A DNA stretch of 64,000 nucleotides from Stieleria neptunia. GTDB taxonomy: Bacteria; Planctomycetota; Planctomycetia; Pirellulales; Pirellulaceae. This document shows positions 63,921 to 64,000 of the stretch, piece after piece. Location of the stretch: NCBI RefSeq assembly GCF_007754155.1, contig NZ_CP037423.1, positions 8,862,938 through 8,926,937 of the forward strand. Reading direction: 5' to 3'. The first letter of the stretch is position 1; every line of letters begins with the position of its first letter. Position numbers and translations under genes: made by a program. Below the pieces are notes generated by a model. It searched no databases. It was given only the letters and a program-made list of their open reading frames with translations, and had not been told where the DNA came from.

Positions 63921-64000
63921 GATTAGTTGTGATTTCGAAAGGTGTGTGATTGAATTGTTTCGCTTGCGATCGCGACGCCGCCGAGAGTTTCCGCTGAGAA

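Noticed and set aside
63921..64000. CIRCE element upstream of groES
   Set aside because: No TTAGCACTC-N9-GAGTGCTAA inverted repeat in the bases available.

Overview
The window is GC-rich chromosomal DNA from a planctomycete, most likely a Pirellulales member related to Rhodopirellula or Stieleria. This is inferred from gene families, not from a marker gene. The signs are: a 1378-residue ELWxxDGT-repeat surface protein with the LESRRLL-type N-terminus and a dockerin pair; an ECF sigma factor in operon with a zinc-finger/Ser-Thr kinase/WD40 protein; DUF1573, DUF3467 and TIGR03032 proteins; CRTAC1 and multihaem-TPR proteins; a GroEL without the GGM tail; and many small palindromic repeats between genes.

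Layout. 0.1-1.1 kb: secreted ThuA-like protein (-). 1.4-7.5 kb: DUF2760 protein, two divergent Hsp70-family proteins and a Rossmann-like protein (+). 7.7-9.9 kb: glmS and a small unknown gene. 9.9-11 kb: a repeat-dense block between convergent genes. 11-17.2 kb: TPR protein, S41 peptidase, membrane protein (-) and a HtrA-like protease (+). 17.2-19.2 kb: an IS110-family element. 19.2-23.6 kb: HExxH/LRR protein overlapping a LarA-like protein, then a prephenate dehydratase. 24.5-27.8 kb: membrane protein (+) facing a DUF3467-maf-DUF1573 operon (-). 28.4-31.5 kb: GntR/ABC exporter operon with a readable promoter and operator. 31.6-34.8 kb: ECF sigma/kinase operon (-). 35.2-39.7 kb: GAF-HlyD adaptor and M50 protease-HlyD pair (+). 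39.7-46.9 kb: phytase-like esterase, then a GDPD/PIG-L/receiver-like/sugar-isomerase operon and two unknowns (-). 47.1-57.9 kb: large surface protein, TIGR03032 protein, and the CRTAC1 and pentahaem cytochrome-TPR pair (-). 58.2-64 kb: small secreted protein, isochorismatase-like hydrolase and a chaperone cluster transcribed groES-groEL-dnaJ-grpE-fmdB (-).

The genes fall into several working groups: protein quality control (chaperone cluster, HtrA, S41 protease, the Hsp70 cassette), envelope export and sensing (HlyD/M50 pair, GntR-ABC operon, sigma/kinase pair) and secreted redox or surface proteins. No canonical dnaK, rRNA, tRNA, CRISPR array or prophage is visible.

The most unusual signals are in the intergenic DNA. 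A stem-loop element family with TTAGCGG termini has two long copies whose ~100-bp cores lie in opposite orientation between arms of the same orientation. Arrays of a 14-15 bp unit sit just upstream of TTGACA boxes at two separate loci. A ~110-bp dispersed element occurs three times. Next in interest are the two-Hsp70/DUF2760 cassette, the paired GAF-HlyD/M50-HlyD proteins, and a possible bridge RNA upstream of the IS110 recombinase.
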